From NCBI GenBank assembly GCA_041744735.1, contig JBGTKH010000181.1, forward strand, positions 1-8,441: 8,441 bases of DNA, in the 5' to 3' direction. The DNA comes from JBGTKH01 sp041744735. Lineage in GTDB: Bacteria > Planctomycetota > Planctomycetia > Pirellulales > Pirellulaceae. A model generated the notes under the pieces. It was not told the DNA's origin and searched no databases. It saw nothing but the letters and a program-made list of their open reading frames with translations. Below are positions 6,821-8,441 of the stretch, in pieces. Position numbers and translations under genes: made by a program. Within the stretch, counting starts at the first letter, position 1. Each line of letters opens with the position of its first letter.

Positions 6821-7623
6821 TGCCCACGACGCACCAACTCGAACCGGGCCAGGAAATCCGCTTGGCCGAATTGCCGACTAAGGCGAAACCGTTTTGTGAC
6901 AACCGCAAGGCTGCTGAAGCAGAGTTCGAATCGCTGCGGGAAGAATTGATTGACTTGCAGTATCGGCTGTACGCACATGGAAAGCACAAACTGCTAATCG
7001 TGCTGCAGGCCATGGACGCGGGCGGCAAGGACGGCGCAATTCGCCACGTGTTCCGCGGCGTGAATCCGCAAGGCGTGCGTGTGACCTCATTCAAAGCGCC
7101 GACGGCGGAAGACTTGGCTCACGATTTTCTCTGGCGCATTCACAAGGCTGTTCCCGCCGCAGGCATGATCGGCGTGTTCAATCGCTCGCATTATGAAGAC
7201 GTGCTGATCGTGCGCGTGGAGCATCTGGTGCCCGAGCTGGTCTGGCGGGCCCGCTATGACCAGATCAATCAGTTCGAGCGGATGCTGGCCGACAGCGGCA
7301 CGACGATCCTGAAGTTCTACCTGCACATCTCGCCGGCAGAACAGAAGGAGCGCTTTCAAGCGCGGTTGGACGATCCACAGAAGCGCTGGAAGTTTTCGCT
7401 GGAGGATTTAGAGAAACGCAAGCAGTGGGACGATTATCAGGCCGCGTATGAAGAGCTGCTCGAGCGCTGTACCACGCCCTGGGCACCGTGGCATGCGATC
7501 CCCGCCGATCAAAAGTGGTACCGCAATCTGGCCCTGACGCGCGTGATCGTGGACACCATCAAACGGCTCGATCCGCATTGTCCGCCGGCCTCTGACGCGC
7601 TGGTCGGTGTTGTGATAGATTGA
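6820..7623 (+). CDS. ppk2: PPK2-family polyphosphate:nucleotide phosphotransferase
   Basis: A 267-aa P-loop kinase of the PPK2 family, predicted to transfer phosphate from polyphosphate to nucleotides. It shows the Walker A loop AMDAGGKDGAIRH (64-76), VNPQGVRVTSFKAPT (81-95), DFLWR (102-106), the Walker B region IGVFNRSHYEDVLIVRV (117-133) and a lid segment RLDDPQKRWKFSLEDLEKR (182-200). Length and motifs resemble the single-domain group acting on AMP and ADP (class III-like). The exact class and preferred nucleotide are inferred. The ATG at 6820 overlaps the sixA stop by one base (TGATG). A TTG at 6799 would add seven residues inside sixA and is less likely. Together with PPK1 it gives the cell both an ATP-consuming polyphosphate synthase and a polyphosphate-consuming nucleotide kinase from one transcript. 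Confidence 0.9.
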   Translation: MPTTHQLEPGQEIRLAELPTKAKPFCDNRKAAEAEFESLREELIDLQYRLYAHGKHKLLIVLQAMDAGGKDGAIRHVFRGVNPQGVRVTSFKAPTAEDLAHDFLWRIHKAVPAAGMIGVFNRSHYEDVLIVRVEHLVPELVWRARYDQINQFERMLADSGTTILKFYLHISPAEQKERFQARLDDPQKRWKFSLEDLEKRKQWDDYQAAYEELLERCTTPWAPWHAIPADQKWYRNLALTRVIVDTIKRLDPHCPPASDALVGVVID

Positions 7624-7627
7624 TGGC

Positions 7628-8441
7628 ATGGCACGATTTCGCAAATGGATTTCGCGTGTTTCCGCGGATGATCGGTTGGTGGATGTTGCCGTGCGCTCGC
7701 TGAAGAGTCGCTTGGCCGCGGTCGAGCATTACTTACCGCTGGCCGCCGAACAGGCGGCGGACGACGTCGAACACGTTCATCAATTGCGCGTCTGGTCGCG
7801 GCGTGCCGCTGCTGCGTTGAAGCTGTACTCCGAATTGTTGCCGCGCCGCCGCGCTCGGTGGCTGGAGAAGAAATTGAAACGTATTCGGCGCGCCGCGGGA
7901 GACGCGCGAGACGGCGATGTGTTGATCCAGCGGCTCGCCGGCGACGAATCGCAGCCTGGCGCCGCGACGTTGCTCGAATCGGTCCGCCAGCGGCGCTGCG
8001 AGGCGCAGCAGCCAATTCTGCACATGCACCAGCGGCTGATCGTCGGCGACCGGTTGGCTCGGCGGACGGCACGGCTGTTGAAACGCGCACGACAACGCAA
8101 CATCGTGAGTTCCGAACTTGAGCCGTCGTTCGGCGATTGGGCCGAGACACGATTGGACGCCGCGGTGACGGAATTCTTCGACGCCGTTCCTTCCGATCTG
8201 ACGGACGACGAAGCCTTGCACCAATTTCGGATTCGCGCCAAGCAACTGCGTTACGTCATGGAACTGCTGGCCGCCGCATTTCCTCGCTCGTTTCGCAAAC
8301 AACTCTATCCGCAAATCGCTGCGCTACAAGATAAGCTAGGCGCAGTCAACGACCACCGCACAGCCATCGCCCAAATTGGCCGCTGGATCGACGAACACCA
8401 GGACGAACAAGTCCGCGAGTATTTGCAATTCCGGCTCGCCG
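7628..8441 (+). CDS. CHAD-domain protein, predicted polyphosphate-binding (3' end outside the window)
   Basis: An open frame of at least 271 codons from the ATG at 7628, 4 bp after the ppk2 stop, running off the window. It is a helical CHAD (conserved histidine alpha-helical domain) protein, very rich in Arg and Lys. The two internally repeated halves show the family signatures: VHQLRVWSRRAAAALKLY (50-67) and LKRIRRAAGDARDGDV (83-98) in the first, then LHQFRIRAKQLRYVMELL (197-214) and LQDKLGAVNDHRTA (233-246) in the second. The His and basic residues line a positively charged surface that binds polyphosphate in studied members, which localise to polyphosphate granules. No CYTH domain precedes it, so it is a stand-alone CHAD protein and not a CYTH-CHAD fusion. 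No signal peptide or membrane segment is visible. Another ATG at 7623 lies in a different frame and stops after 26 codons. Its place after ppk2 fits a granule scaffold or a protein that brings the enzymes to polyphosphate. Confidence 0.88.
   Translation, partial: MARFRKWISRVSADDRLVDVAVRSLKSRLAAVEHYLPLAAEQAADDVEHVHQLRVWSRRAAAALKLYSELLPRRRARWLEKKLKRIRRAAGDARDGDVLIQRLAGDESQPGAATLLESVRQRRCEAQQPILHMHQRLIVGDRLARRTARLLKRARQRNIVSSELEPSFGDWAETRLDAAVTEFFDAVPSDLTDDEALHQFRIRAKQLRYVMELLAAAFPRSFRKQLYPQIAALQDKLGAVNDHRTAIAQIGRWIDEHQDEQVREYLQFRLA

Noticed and set aside
7509..8150. 213-codon minus-strand open frame across the ppk2 end and the CHAD gene
   Set aside because: Extremely rich in Arg, Ala and Ser, as expected opposite a GC-rich gene. 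The + strand frame has full CHAD motifs.

Overview
The window is a single-strand, densely packed bacterial chromosome segment, moderately GC-rich, with seven genes all on the + strand. The protein families, short intergenic regions and two kinds of short hairpin-forming repeat fit a planctomycete (Pirellulales-like) chromosome. That assignment is inference from gene content and repeat style; no rRNA or other phylogenetic marker is present. There is no mobile element, CRISPR array, tRNA or rRNA gene.

Layout: a short leader with a GC-rich hairpin (1-132) precedes a complete bioF-type 8-amino-7-oxononanoate synthase (133-1305). A 210-bp gap follows. It holds two near-identical 48-bp repeats, each folding into a perfect 8-bp stem capped by GAAA, then an AGTCAACT/AGTTGACT inverted repeat and a good ribosome binding site. 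The next gene is a ROK-family sugar kinase (1516-2511), which overlaps by 7 bp a Ppx/GppA-type exopolyphosphatase (2505-4097). A 111-bp gap then contains heptamer arrays in inverted orientation that can fold into a long hairpin, followed by polyphosphate kinase 1 (4209-6326). Packed directly behind it are a SixA-type phosphohistidine phosphatase (6332-6820), a PPK2 polyphosphate:nucleotide phosphotransferase (6820-7623) and a CHAD-domain protein (7628 to beyond the window end).

From 2505 onward the genes form a polyphosphate (polyP) module. PPK1 makes polyP from ATP, PPK2 uses polyP to rephosphorylate nucleotides, Ppx hydrolyses it, and the CHAD protein belongs to a family known to bind polyP. 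SixA is a histidine-phosphate phosphatase beside an enzyme (PPK1) that works through a phosphohistidine. The ROK kinase is joined to the module by overlap with ppx, which raises the question of whether it is a glucokinase that can use polyP. The individual families are all known. The points of interest are the composition of the locus, the ROK and SixA placement, a substituted HD-type motif in Ppx and the two repeat systems.
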